From contig DAOUBA010000047.1 in assembly GCA_034432855.1 (NCBI GenBank), forward strand, positions 1 to 13,750: 13,750 bases of DNA. Reading direction: 5' to 3'. This document shows positions 7,941 to 13,750 of the stretch, piece after piece. Made by a program: the position numbers and the translations under genes. Every line of letters starts with the position of its first letter. Positions within the stretch are counted from its first letter, which is position 1. The notes beneath the pieces are model-generated. The model was not told the origin of the DNA, searched no databases, and saw only the letters and a program-made list of their open reading frames with translations. This DNA comes from DAOUBA01 sp034432855 (GTDB taxonomy: Bacteria; Chloroflexota; Anaerolineae; B4-G1).

Positions 7941-9494
7941 TTAGGGCCAGCAGGGCCGGTTCTGCTCGACCAGGCTCTCCACATAGGCAAGCACGTCGGC
8001 CAATTCGTCTGCCGTCGGTGTACCGCGCTCCAATAGCAGAATGCGATCCGACCAGTAGCGCGCGCGAAACTGCTTCGTCTCCAGGACTTGGGAGACAATC
8101 TCCGCGTACCCCTTGCGCTGATCCGGAGCAGGGACGGTTCGGCAATCCACCAGGTCCAACAACACGTAATCCGCCATCTGGACGTGGTCAAGCCGCAGCG
8201 GTGGAGGGTATTCCAGTGCCACCAAGATACGCCGGTTGGCCAGTTGGGGGCCGAACCGGTTGACCGTAGCCACACCGGCCTGAGGCGGAATCTGCCCCAA
8301 CGCTTCCACGATCTGGGCATGGTATGGATCAGGTCGGAAAAAGCCCGCCCGGGCATAGAGGTAAATTGGGTTCAGAGGGACGTTGATTCCGATGGTGCCG
8401 CTCACCATAAAGGCAAGTCCCAATCGGCAAAGCCGTCCTCGCCCAAAGCGTCCGCTCAACCGGCCCGCGCGTTCCAGCCCTTCCACCGCCGCCAGGAAGA
8501 ACCAGGGGATGAGCACCGCCGGATACTGATAACCCACAGAGTGAAACGCGGGGCGCTTCCCCAGCAGCAGATAAGCCAGAGACGGCAGGGCCACGACGAA
8601 CGAGGTAGGGCCCAGGAAAGGCAGGAACCCCAACGGCAGGAACAGGTGGAGCAGGAACAGGGCATACGTCTCCCAGGTGACATCGGCCGTCAGGGCGGTG
8701 CCTCCCTGGGTGACGGGTTGAGCGGAGAGACCGGGCAGGTGCGACCACAATTGCAGGAAGCGGTAGGGCTGTCCTTCGTTATACAAGGGAAGGATCAAAC
8801 CAAAACACAACACGAACCATACTCCAGCCAGCCCCAGGAGGCCCAGGCCGGTGCGTCGTCTCTCTCGTTGCGGAAGATTGACGATCACCCACATCCAGAG
8901 GGGAATGGCCATCTCCTCCTTGGTGAATAGCGCCAGGAGCACGGCGATCCAGAACAGCGTGGGCCGTTTCTCCAGCCAGGCCCAATGAGCCAGGAAAACC
9001 AGGGGGATTGAAAGCGCGATGGCATGAAAATCGAACAAGTTGAGGAATCCCAGGGCCGGATAGGCCAGGTAGCAGCAGGCAACGACGAGCGCACCCATCG
9101 AGTTGCCTATGCGCCGTCGAGCAACCAGATATAGCGGCCAGGCTGCTACGCCCAGGGCAATGGTCTGTAGGGTGAGCAGCAAACGCGGATCGGGCCACAG
9201 GCGGTAGAGTGGCGCCACAATGAGCAGGATCGGCATAACATGCACGCCAAGATAACTGCCGATCAACTCGCTATTGGTCGCTCGATCAATGGAGGTTTCG
9301 AACCAGCGTCCGTGCGCCGTGTTCCACACCACCTGGGTAAAGATGCCCAGGTCGAAGGTGGCCGCATGGAAGGCATTGTAGCGCGCGATGGCAAGTGCAG
9401 AGAACACGGCGACGTAGAGGCATATCGCGATCCCAAGCACACAGACTATAATCCGGTCCTTGCGCGGCCCCACATCGCCCCCACTACTCGCCAC
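7941..9494 (-). CDS. DUF2079 multi-pass membrane protein
   Basis: 517 residues with about ten hydrophobic segments. Several sequences are hallmarks of DUF2079: FDLGIFTQVVWNTAHGRWF (47-65), the HVMPILLIVAPLYRLWP block (85-101), LFDFHAIALSIPLVFLAHWA (153-172) and LFTKEEMAI (189-197). The last quarter is a soluble domain with a VVDCR/DYVLLDL-like beta segment (442-452), as in GT-C-type proteins. DUF2079 proteins resemble GT-C glycosyltransferases in layout and are often found with them, but their reaction is not established. The start is uncertain: GTG at 9494 has no clear Shine-Dalgarno, and an in-frame GTG seven codons later (9473) follows a GGGGG run. It lies 51 nt after the preceding gene on the same strand and is probably the last member of that operon. 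Confidence 0.85.
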   Translation of the reverse strand: MASSGGDVGPRKDRIIVCVLGIAICLYVAVFSALAIARYNAFHAATFDLGIFTQVVWNTAHGRWFETSIDRATNSELIGSYLGVHVMPILLIVAPLYRLWPDPRLLLTLQTIALGVAAWPLYLVARRRIGNSMGALVVACCYLAYPALGFLNLFDFHAIALSIPLVFLAHWAWLEKRPTLFWIAVLLALFTKEEMAIPLWMWVIVNLPQRERRRTGLGLLGLAGVWFVLCFGLILPLYNEGQPYRFLQLWSHLPGLSAQPVTQGGTALTADVTWETYALFLLHLFLPLGFLPFLGPTSFVVALPSLAYLLLGKRPAFHSVGYQYPAVLIPWFFLAAVEGLERAGRLSGRFGRGRLCRLGLAFMVSGTIGINVPLNPIYLYARAGFFRPDPYHAQIVEALGQIPPQAGVATVNRFGPQLANRRILVALEYPPPLRLDHVQMADYVLLDLVDCRTVPAPDQRKGYAEIVSQVLETKQFRARYWSDRILLLERGTPTADELADVLAYVESLVEQNRPCWP

Positions 9495-9543
9495 CGATTG
9501 CGGCTAACCGCTCCGCAGCAAAGGCCGCAAAACGCCGAAACAT
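9484..9543 (-). CDS. Possible 19-codon leader or coupling peptide between two membrane-protein genes
   Basis: An ATG at 9543-9541 lies two bases after the TAG of the ArnT/PMT-like gene and opens a frame of 19 residues (MFRRFAAFAAERLAAIGGE) that ends 11 nt inside the DUF2079 coding region. Its position is what a reinitiating ribosome would use to reach the DUF2079 start, which lacks a good ribosome binding site. It is short, has no Shine-Dalgarno of its own, and may be chance. Confidence 0.2.
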   Translation of the reverse strand: MFRRFAAFAAERLAAIGGE

Positions 9544-9545
9544 CG

Positions 9546-11114
9546 CTAGGGTGACCTCACTCGCTCGTACAACTGCACTCGTTCACCGTCAAAGGTTGCC
9601 ACCAATTCCAACCCCGCCGTCCTCCTGCCATCGTACATCTCTGCCAGACCCTGCGGCCGGTTCGCGTCCAATACGACGTAGGCCACGTCGTAACGATCGC
9701 AGGCTTCGAGCAAGGTGGCGGGATCCCCATTCGGCACGACAATCGCTACCCTATGCGTATGATACCAGAAAGCCGGAGGATTGCCAACCATGACAGTGGT
9801 ACTATGCGGCACGTGGTGTTCATACAGCCACTGCCCTATTTGGCGATATACCTCGTCGGCATTCCGCCAGCCCACCAGTTTCCCCCATCCCACATGGAGA
9901 CTAAAAGCCGCTGCCAGCACCACCGTCGCCGCAGCGAAAACCCACTGTGCCTGCCGCACGTTCCAGCGCCGCCTTCGGCCCACCCATCCCACCGCCACAT
10001 CTAGCCCCTCTGCCCCGGCAGCGAACAGGAATGGCAACGCGGGAGCACTCGCGTGGAAAAAGCCGCCGCGCGCACCAGGGAAGGTGAAGGCAAAGGAGTG
10101 AAGGAGGTAGGCCAGCAGCAGATAGATAAAGGCCAATGAGATAGCCAGGTGACGACGCAAGCGATAGAAGCCAATAAGGACAAAGGGGAGCAAAAAGATC
10201 AAGCAGTCCTCGGCCAGGAAGCGTTCCAGGTTCACCCCCGCCGCCCAAAGTTTCGAGCGCAGGATATTGCCCCAACCCCAGGCCAGGTAGGCGCGCGGCG
10301 AGAGATCGCAACCGTAACAGAAGATGTCGTCGTAAGTGGTCAACCACAAGGTCTTGGTCCCTGCCGAAGAAAGTGGTGCGCCGACGACGGCAAGATTGCG
10401 GGCAAACCAGGGGACTATCACGAGCAGGTAGCCAAGAAAGACGGTGAAAATACGTAATGCGTAGTGCGTAGTGCGTAATGGTATGTTGCGCGACCCTGGC
10501 GAGAGCAATGGGACAAACGCAACCACCGGCAACAACAAAACGCCATCGGGACGGGTCAGGTGAGCCAGCCCGACCGACCAACCAACCAACCAACTAACTA
10601 ACCAACCACTCCGCTCCGCATTCTGCATCTCGCGTCCTGCCAGCCACAGAGCAAGACTTCCAAAAAGCGCGAACGGTGCAAACGTCTCCGGCAGCGTCCA
10701 ATAGGGGAAGAAAAAGCCGCTAAAGAGGGTCAAGAGGCCGGCAAGCCAGGCATGGCGGCGCACTCCCGTGGCCTGCCAGGCAACAACGTAGCCGACGAGC
10801 GGGAAGATGGCAGAGAGTATCACAAAAGGAACCTGAAGAGCATAGAAAGAACCGGGGAAAAGGGCCGCGAACGGTGCCGCCAACACCGAAGGGAGCGGCA
10901 TCCAGTACAGGAAACCTGGGTGTGGGAGGCCCGCCGGGTCATCCAGGTAATTCCAGATGAAAGGCTCATTCAAACCGCCGCCTTCGGCCAGGTGCACAGC
11001 GCCGGCAGCATAGTAGGCCACGTCCATGTAGCCGGGCCGGGAAACACAGGCCGCCGTGACAATCCGCACGAGCAACGACAGGCCAAACAGCCACGCAAGG
11101 TCGCGCCGTTTCAC
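9546..11114 (-). CDS. ArnT/PMT-like (GT-C) membrane glycosyltransferase
   Basis: 522 residues from GTG 11114, with about ten membrane segments. RPGYMDVAYYAAGAVHLAEG (26-45) fits the first periplasmic loop of GT-C enzymes, where an acidic residue (here Asp31) is usually catalytic. A second acidic pair, DD (58-59), and the LTRPDG motif (186-191) are also typical. The C-terminal part (about 410-522) is a soluble domain. Relatives (GT39/GT83-type: PMT, ArnT) transfer a sugar from a polyprenyl-phosphate carrier to protein or lipid on the outer membrane face; the substrate here is unknown. GTG 11114 overlaps the upstream stop as GTGA. ATG 11159 is an alternative adding 15 residues, and the frame is open to 11588, but that longer extension lies inside the previous gene. 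Two repeat-derived stretches interrupt the protein: GWLVSWLVGWSVG (170-182) and a TTHYALRI peptide (215-222). Confidence 0.85.
   Translation of the reverse strand: MKRRDLAWLFGLSLLVRIVTAACVSRPGYMDVAYYAAGAVHLAEGGGLNEPFIWNYLDDPAGLPHPGFLYWMPLPSVLAAPFAALFPGSFYALQVPFVILSAIFPLVGYVVAWQATGVRRHAWLAGLLTLFSGFFFPYWTLPETFAPFALFGSLALWLAGREMQNAERSGWLVSWLVGWSVGLAHLTRPDGVLLLPVVAFVPLLSPGSRNIPLRTTHYALRIFTVFLGYLLVIVPWFARNLAVVGAPLSSAGTKTLWLTTYDDIFCYGCDLSPRAYLAWGWGNILRSKLWAAGVNLERFLAEDCLIFLLPFVLIGFYRLRRHLAISLAFIYLLLAYLLHSFAFTFPGARGGFFHASAPALPFLFAAGAEGLDVAVGWVGRRRRWNVRQAQWVFAAATVVLAAAFSLHVGWGKLVGWRNADEVYRQIGQWLYEHHVPHSTTVMVGNPPAFWYHTHRVAIVVPNGDPATLLEACDRYDVAYVVLDANRPQGLAEMYDGRRTAGLELVATFDGERVQLYERVRSP
10453..10480 (-). 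repeat. Heptanucleotide tandem repeat inside the ArnT/PMT-like gene
   Basis: Four adjacent 7-bp units of the form CGTARTG (plus strand), the outer two CGTAATG and the inner two CGTAGTG. On the coding strand this gives the peptide TTHYALRI. Seven is not a multiple of three, so gain or loss of one unit would shift the reading frame. Confidence 0.8.
10571..10606 (-). repeat. Tetranucleotide repeat inside the ArnT/PMT-like gene
   Basis: Nine consecutive 4-bp units on the plus strand: two CGAC, four CAAC, two TAAC and one CAAC. On the coding strand they give a Trp-Leu-Val-Gly/Ser-rich stretch (GWLVSWLVGWSVG) that still reads as a hydrophobic segment. Slippage of one unit would shift the frame. 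The unit variation would lower the slippage rate. Confidence 0.8.
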
Positions 11115-12295
11115 CCGACCCACCCCCACAGGACGAATTGTCCGCTTAGCCACAGCCATAGCAGCACTGAGGAAAAGACGACAAGCCGATTGCGCCACGT
11201 ACTGTGCTCGGCCCAGCGCCCCAATAGAAAGAACATCGGAAACAATTCCACCGTATGCCGCCCCACACTGCACATCGGATGCGGCACACGCAAGTGGGAG
11301 ATATTGAACAGCAAGGCGACGGTCATATACAAGGCATAAGCCGGCTGCAACCGCCGCCAAACACCCACCACGAGCATAACCGCCAGGCAGGCCGCCAAAA
11401 GATCCAGATAGTCGGTCGGATGGGCCATACCATGCAACATATTCTGCACGTTCGCCACCACTCCAACCCAGGGAAACGTAGCGCGATGATGCCACCACGT
11501 AGCGTAGGTGACCGCAATCGGCTCGATCCCGGCTTCCGCCCGCCCGACCAGGAAACCAGCCGAGGCCAGCGCCGGCAAGAAGGGCCACACTGGTAGGGGC
11601 AACCCTCGTGGTTGCCCCCCTCGTGGTTGCCCCCTACACCGACGCCATGCCAGAAACAACAAAGGCAGGATCAGGATGGCCCCCTGAAGTCGAGCAAGCG
11701 CCGCCAACGCGCCACACAGGCCGGCTGCCCACCCGCGCCCACGCAATGCCATCCAGAACGCCAACGCGACCAAGAGCAAGAACAATGACTCAGAGTAACC
11801 AGCCAACAAGACAAAGGCCCAAGGGTATATCCATGCGTAGAACTGTGCCCGACGGGCTGCTGCCAACCCCACCTCCTGCTCGGCCAACAGGAATAGCATC
11901 GTGAGATAGCCAATCGCGCACAAGTTGGAGATCAACAGTGCCGCCAGCACATATTGCCTGCCCAGCAAGTCACCCAGGAGGCGGATCAGCAGCGGATAGA
12001 GCGGGGGGAAGACGGTGTGTGAGGAGTTGGGCCGATAGCCCTCCAGCGCCAGGGCGATGTAATGCAACGTATCGAACCGCTGCCAGGGGCCCACGAGCAA
12101 ACCAGGCAGTCCCTGATTCAGCGGGGCAATGCCAAAGTAGGGACGCTCCAGCGCAGGACCAGTCTGTGCAGGCACGACCTTGAGTACCAGCACCGCCCAC
12201 AAGGTCAACACTACTCGGGCTACAAGATAGAGCGCCATCGCACGACGCAGCGGCTCCCAATGCCACGCCTTTCTCCACACTGGCTGCACGCTCAT
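11111..12295 (-). CDS. PIG-V-like membrane mannosyltransferase (GT-C)
   Basis: 394 residues from ATG 12295. The layout matches bacterial members of the PIG-V/GPI-mannosyltransferase II family: WQRFDTLHYIALALEGY (71-87), whose Asp75 in a Trp-x-x-x-Asp context is the expected catalytic acid; VFPPLYPLLIRLL (95-107); GYSESLFLLLVALAF (166-180); RLQGAILILPLL (202-213); and, near the C-terminus, SVGRHTVELFPMFFLLG (343-359), equivalent to the family's 'PRY..xxFPLF' segment. These enzymes use a polyprenyl-phosphate-linked sugar and act at the outer membrane face. The acceptor is unknown. The start overlaps the previous stop as ATGA (12292-12295), which is why I prefer it to the open frame reaching 12370. 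The stop overlaps the next gene as GTGA. Residues 222-231 are a repeated GQPRG pair encoded by a palindromic repeat inserted in frame. Confidence 0.86.
   Translation of the reverse strand: MSVQPVWRKAWHWEPLRRAMALYLVARVVLTLWAVLVLKVVPAQTGPALERPYFGIAPLNQGLPGLLVGPWQRFDTLHYIALALEGYRPNSSHTVFPPLYPLLIRLLGDLLGRQYVLAALLISNLCAIGYLTMLFLLAEQEVGLAAARRAQFYAWIYPWAFVLLAGYSESLFLLLVALAFWMALRGRGWAAGLCGALAALARLQGAILILPLLFLAWRRCRGQPRGGQPRGLPLPVWPFLPALASAGFLVGRAEAGIEPIAVTYATWWHHRATFPWVGVVANVQNMLHGMAHPTDYLDLLAACLAVMLVVGVWRRLQPAYALYMTVALLFNISHLRVPHPMCSVGRHTVELFPMFFLLGRWAEHSTWRNRLVVFSSVLLWLWLSGQFVLWGWVG
11593..11637. repeat. Palindromic repeat with 15-bp tandem duplication, in frame inside the mannosyltransferase gene
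   Basis: The left arm GTAGGGGCAACC (11593-11604) is the inverse complement, apart from one extra C, of the right arm at 11625-11637. Between them a 15-bp unit with core TCGTGGTTGCCCC appears twice (11603-11618 and 11618-11633). The period is a multiple of three, so the frame survives and the protein reads GQPRG twice. It resembles the short palindromic, REP/MITE-like sequences dispersed in some bacterial genomes. Confidence 0.75.
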
Positions 12296-13264
12296 CTCTT
12301 CACCCGGTATATCGTTATGCACCCCCGCTGGAACACTGGCTCCAGCCAGGACACTGTGGCAGGATCCCAATCGCCCAATAACTGCTCATCCGGCCCATAG
12401 AAGACATAGGCAACTTGCCACTGCTCTAGCAACGCTAACCGCTCAACGTCAGAGGTGCCGACAGCAAAAAACCGGGCCACGGCCGCCTGTTTCTCTGTAT
12501 AGTTTGCCGTTTCCATCCAATGCCCCAAGACAACCCGATGACCAATGCGCGCCGGGATCAGGTTGCCGACCTAAGCCCGCCAGCACCGTCTCATCGGGCG
12601 ACGCATGCTCCCCTAACCAATCCACACCGGACAGTACATCCGCCGCCCAGAACATGTTCGGCGCGCGGTTCGCCGTCATCAACGTCAATCCGGCCGTGAG
12701 ATAGAGATTGCTTATGGCTGTGAGCAGCACCACTATCGCCTGGGCCAGCCAAAGCCAGCGCTTCTTGCCAAGCGGCAAGGGGCCTTTCCCCAACCCGACA
12801 CCGGCCAACAATCCCAGCGGCACCTGGACACCTTCCAGGAAGCGGCGCTGCAGGTTCCACGGCAGATAGACCAGCACCGCTACCAGACCGATCCAAAGCA
12901 GCGGGAAAGCCAATCCCTGACCTCCCTGGCGTGCCCAGACCACCGTACCGATGGCGCCCAATACCAACAGCACACCATACCCGGCCAGGTAGATCCGCGC
13001 CGGCGGTGAAAGTGTTACATTCTGGGTCAACCAGCCGGCAAAGACTGATTGAGTGCGAAAAACCCACAAGTCGTAGAGGATCAGAGGCGCCTGTAGCACC
13101 CCCATCATAGCCAGCACCACCCACTTTCGCCATGCTACGCGATGTGTCCGCAGCCCCTCTAAGGCCCAATACAAGGCCGGCACCAGGTCGGCCAGGAGCA
13201 GGGTATAGGGGTGGATAAAACCCAATGCCAGCGATGCCAGGCTTGCCAGCACACCGTCTCTCAA
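12292..13264 (-). pseudogene. Broken glycosyltransferase-like membrane protein gene (5' part lost at IS junction, plus frameshift)
   Basis: The left-running frame from TTG 13264 encodes a multi-pass membrane segment starting at RDGVLASLASLALGFIHPYT, which looks like the middle of a GT-C-type protein of some 500 residues. The expected N-terminal catalytic loops are missing, and an in-frame TAG lies at 13276-13274, at the IS boundary. Near 12561-12581 the frame breaks: after PDETVLAG the sequence becomes unrelated and stops at 12449, while another frame gives a continuous family-like tail, GNLIPARIGHRVVLGHWMET then YVFYGPDEQLLGDWDP and a final ITIYRVKR, ending at 12292. Removing one G in TTAGGTC would join the two frames. 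The tail stop overlaps the next gene as ATGA, so this was the upstream member of the operon. The frameshift could be a sequencing error, but the missing 5' end is not. Confidence 0.8.
12561..12581 (-). other. Frameshift site in the broken glycosyltransferase gene
   Basis: Homologous-looking protein continues across this point only if the frame changes by one base. The upstream frame reads VLAGL and the downstream frame reads GNLIPA. A single extra G in the TTAGGTC context, or loss of two bases, explains it. Confidence 0.65.
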
Positions 13265-13513
13265 TGTAGGCCCCTAGAGGTGCACCCCAAAAGTTGTACT
13301 GATATGGCCTGTGTGTATTGTGATACTCTCGACCAACCGAGACAGGCCGCGGGCACAACACCACGAAAACTGAAAGACGAGACAAATCGACGGAAACCGA
13401 TCCCTCTCGCCTTCCCTTTGGGGGTCAGTGCATATTATAAGGCCCTGCTGGGGATCGGTCAAGCCGTTGATGAGCGTGCGATGAAGCATACAGGTTCTAT
13501 GCGATCGACTCCC
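13265..13513. other. IS terminal region and junction: no gene, but an outward promoter and a hairpin
   Basis: Between the transposase stop (13514) and the host pseudogene (13264) lie about 250 bp with no convincing gene. It contains the likely IS terminal repeat near 13275-13299, a strong minus-strand promoter (13434-13462), and an imperfect stem-loop GGCCTGT/ACAGGCC (13306-13312 with 13342-13348) enclosing a small TCTCG/CGAGA hairpin. This is longer than the non-coding end expected for an IS3-type element. Confidence 0.55.
13434..13462 (-). promoter_or_regulatory. Near-consensus outward-facing sigma-70 promoter inside the IS end
   Basis: On the minus strand the -35 is TTGACC (plus 13457-13462), five of six consensus bases. 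The spacer is exactly 17 bp, and the -10 is a perfect TATAAT (plus 13434-13439). Transcription would start near 13427 and run leftward out of the element, through the broken gene and into the PIG-V-like gene. It lies downstream of the transposase stop, so it cannot serve the transposase. No convincing terminator was seen between it and the operon. Confidence 0.7.
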
Positions 13514-13750
13514 TCATACTTCCGAGCCACCTCGGAGACGCGCGATGTACACCAGGGGCGACAGGTAACCGATGGCGGAATGGCGGCGCTGTGTGTTGTA
13601 ATAGTCCATGCGTTGGTCTACCACTGCCACCAACTCCTCCACCGTCTGCGCTTCCAGCAACAACGAGTGGTCCTCCTCCTTGAAGCGGCCGATGAAGGAT
13701 TCCATCTCCGGGTTGTCCTTGAAGCCGTTCAGCGTATACGACAAGCGCAC
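13514..13750 (-). CDS. IS3-family transposase (OrfB), C-terminal fragment
   Basis: 78 codons are visible, the gene entering from the right edge; the first visible codon, GTG, is internal rather than a true start. NGFKDNPEMESFIGRFKEED (8-27) matches the end of the IS3 rve integrase core, where the Glu of MESF is the last acidic residue of the DDE catalytic triad. It is followed by the conserved MDYYNTQRRHSAIGYLSPLVY (48-68), which is very characteristic of the family. The two catalytic aspartates and the OrfA partner lie outside the window. The C-terminus is complete and ends at TGA 13514-13516. Confidence 0.9.
   Translation of the reverse strand: MRLSYTLNGFKDNPEMESFIGRFKEEDHSLLLEAQTVEELVAVVDQRMDYYNTQRRHSAIGYLSPLVYIARLRGGSEV

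Larger units (their letters stand above)
13275..13750 (-). mobile_element. IS3-family insertion sequence, 3' part (continues beyond the right edge)
   Basis: The element carries the C-terminus of an IS3-type transposase (13514 onward) and ends to the left at a sequence containing CACCCCAAAAGTTGTAC. The core CCCCAAAAGTT is typical of IS3-family inverted-repeat ends. The exact boundary is between about 13275 and 13281. The frame of the interrupted gene favours 13275, because the TAG stop (13276-13274) straddles that point and would otherwise sit in the host gene. The other end and any target duplication lie outside the window. Confidence 0.7.

Noticed and set aside
8088..8930. 280-codon plus-strand frame
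   Set aside because: It is antisense to the DUF2079 gene, is Gln/Arg-rich, and has no motif.
11115..11588. N-terminal extension of the ArnT/PMT-like gene
   Set aside because: Most of the extension lies out of frame inside the PIG-V-like gene, is Gly/Arg/Ser-rich with no membrane helix, and the GTGA overlap gives a better start.
12296..12370. N-terminal extension of the PIG-V-like gene
   Set aside because: It overlaps the coding tail of the preceding gene. The ATGA overlap at 12292-12295 is the typical operon junction.
12591..13385. 264-codon minus-strand frame across the IS junction
   Set aside because: It overlaps the pseudogene in another frame, crosses the IS boundary, and its product is Gly/Arg-rich without the membrane pattern seen in the correct frame.
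13274..13489. 71-codon minus-strand frame in the IS end
   Set aside because: It contains the promoter within its own frame, has no ribosome binding site, and its product resembles nothing known.

Overview
The window is GC-rich and gene-dense, with short operons and frequent 4-nt start/stop overlaps. It looks like a Chloroflexota (Anaerolineae-like) chromosome. That guess rests on a DUF2079 membrane protein, a bacterial PIG-V-like mannosyltransferase and other GT-C-type proteins in one cluster, and in-frame simple repeats and palindromes inside genes. It is inferred from gene style, since no rRNA or other marker gene is present.

Left half, plus strand. Positions 1-133 hold GC-rich hairpins of unknown identity. 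A good sigma-70 promoter with an extended -10 (134-161) opens a leader of about 295 nt carrying five hairpins. It leads into a CvpA-like membrane protein (464-1171), then mutS2 (1168-3543, GTGA overlap), a large internally duplicated HEAT-like protein of unknown function (3609-6509), and an octopine/nopaline dehydrogenase-family oxidoreductase (6576-7676). A hairpin terminator at 7729-7762 closes the unit. CvpA next to MutS2 recalls the Bacillus arrangement. The last two genes may share the transcript but have no evident functional link to it.

Right half, minus strand, convergent with the first. Reading leftward from the right edge: the 3' part of an IS3-family insertion sequence; a glycosyltransferase gene that has lost its 5' part at the IS junction and also carries a frameshift; a PIG-V-like mannosyltransferase (11111-12295); an ArnT/PMT-like glycosyltransferase (9546-11114); and a DUF2079 protein (7941-9494). 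The first three are joined by ATGA and GTGA overlaps, so this was probably one operon of polyprenyl-phosphate-sugar-dependent, membrane-embedded glycosyltransferases for envelope glycans or glycoproteins. The exact substrates cannot be read from sequence.

The points most worth following are these. (1) A near-consensus outward promoter (TTGACC, 17 bp, TATAAT) inside the IS end is aimed at the damaged operon and could restore its expression. (2) Tetranucleotide and heptanucleotide tandem repeats lie inside the ArnT/PMT-like gene, where a one-unit change would shift the frame. (3) A palindromic repeat with a 15-bp tandem duplication sits in frame inside the mannosyltransferase gene. (4) A hairpin-rich leader precedes cvpA-mutS2. 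(5) The HEAT-like protein is two-lobed and functionally unassigned. I found no tRNA, rRNA, CRISPR array or recognised riboswitch.
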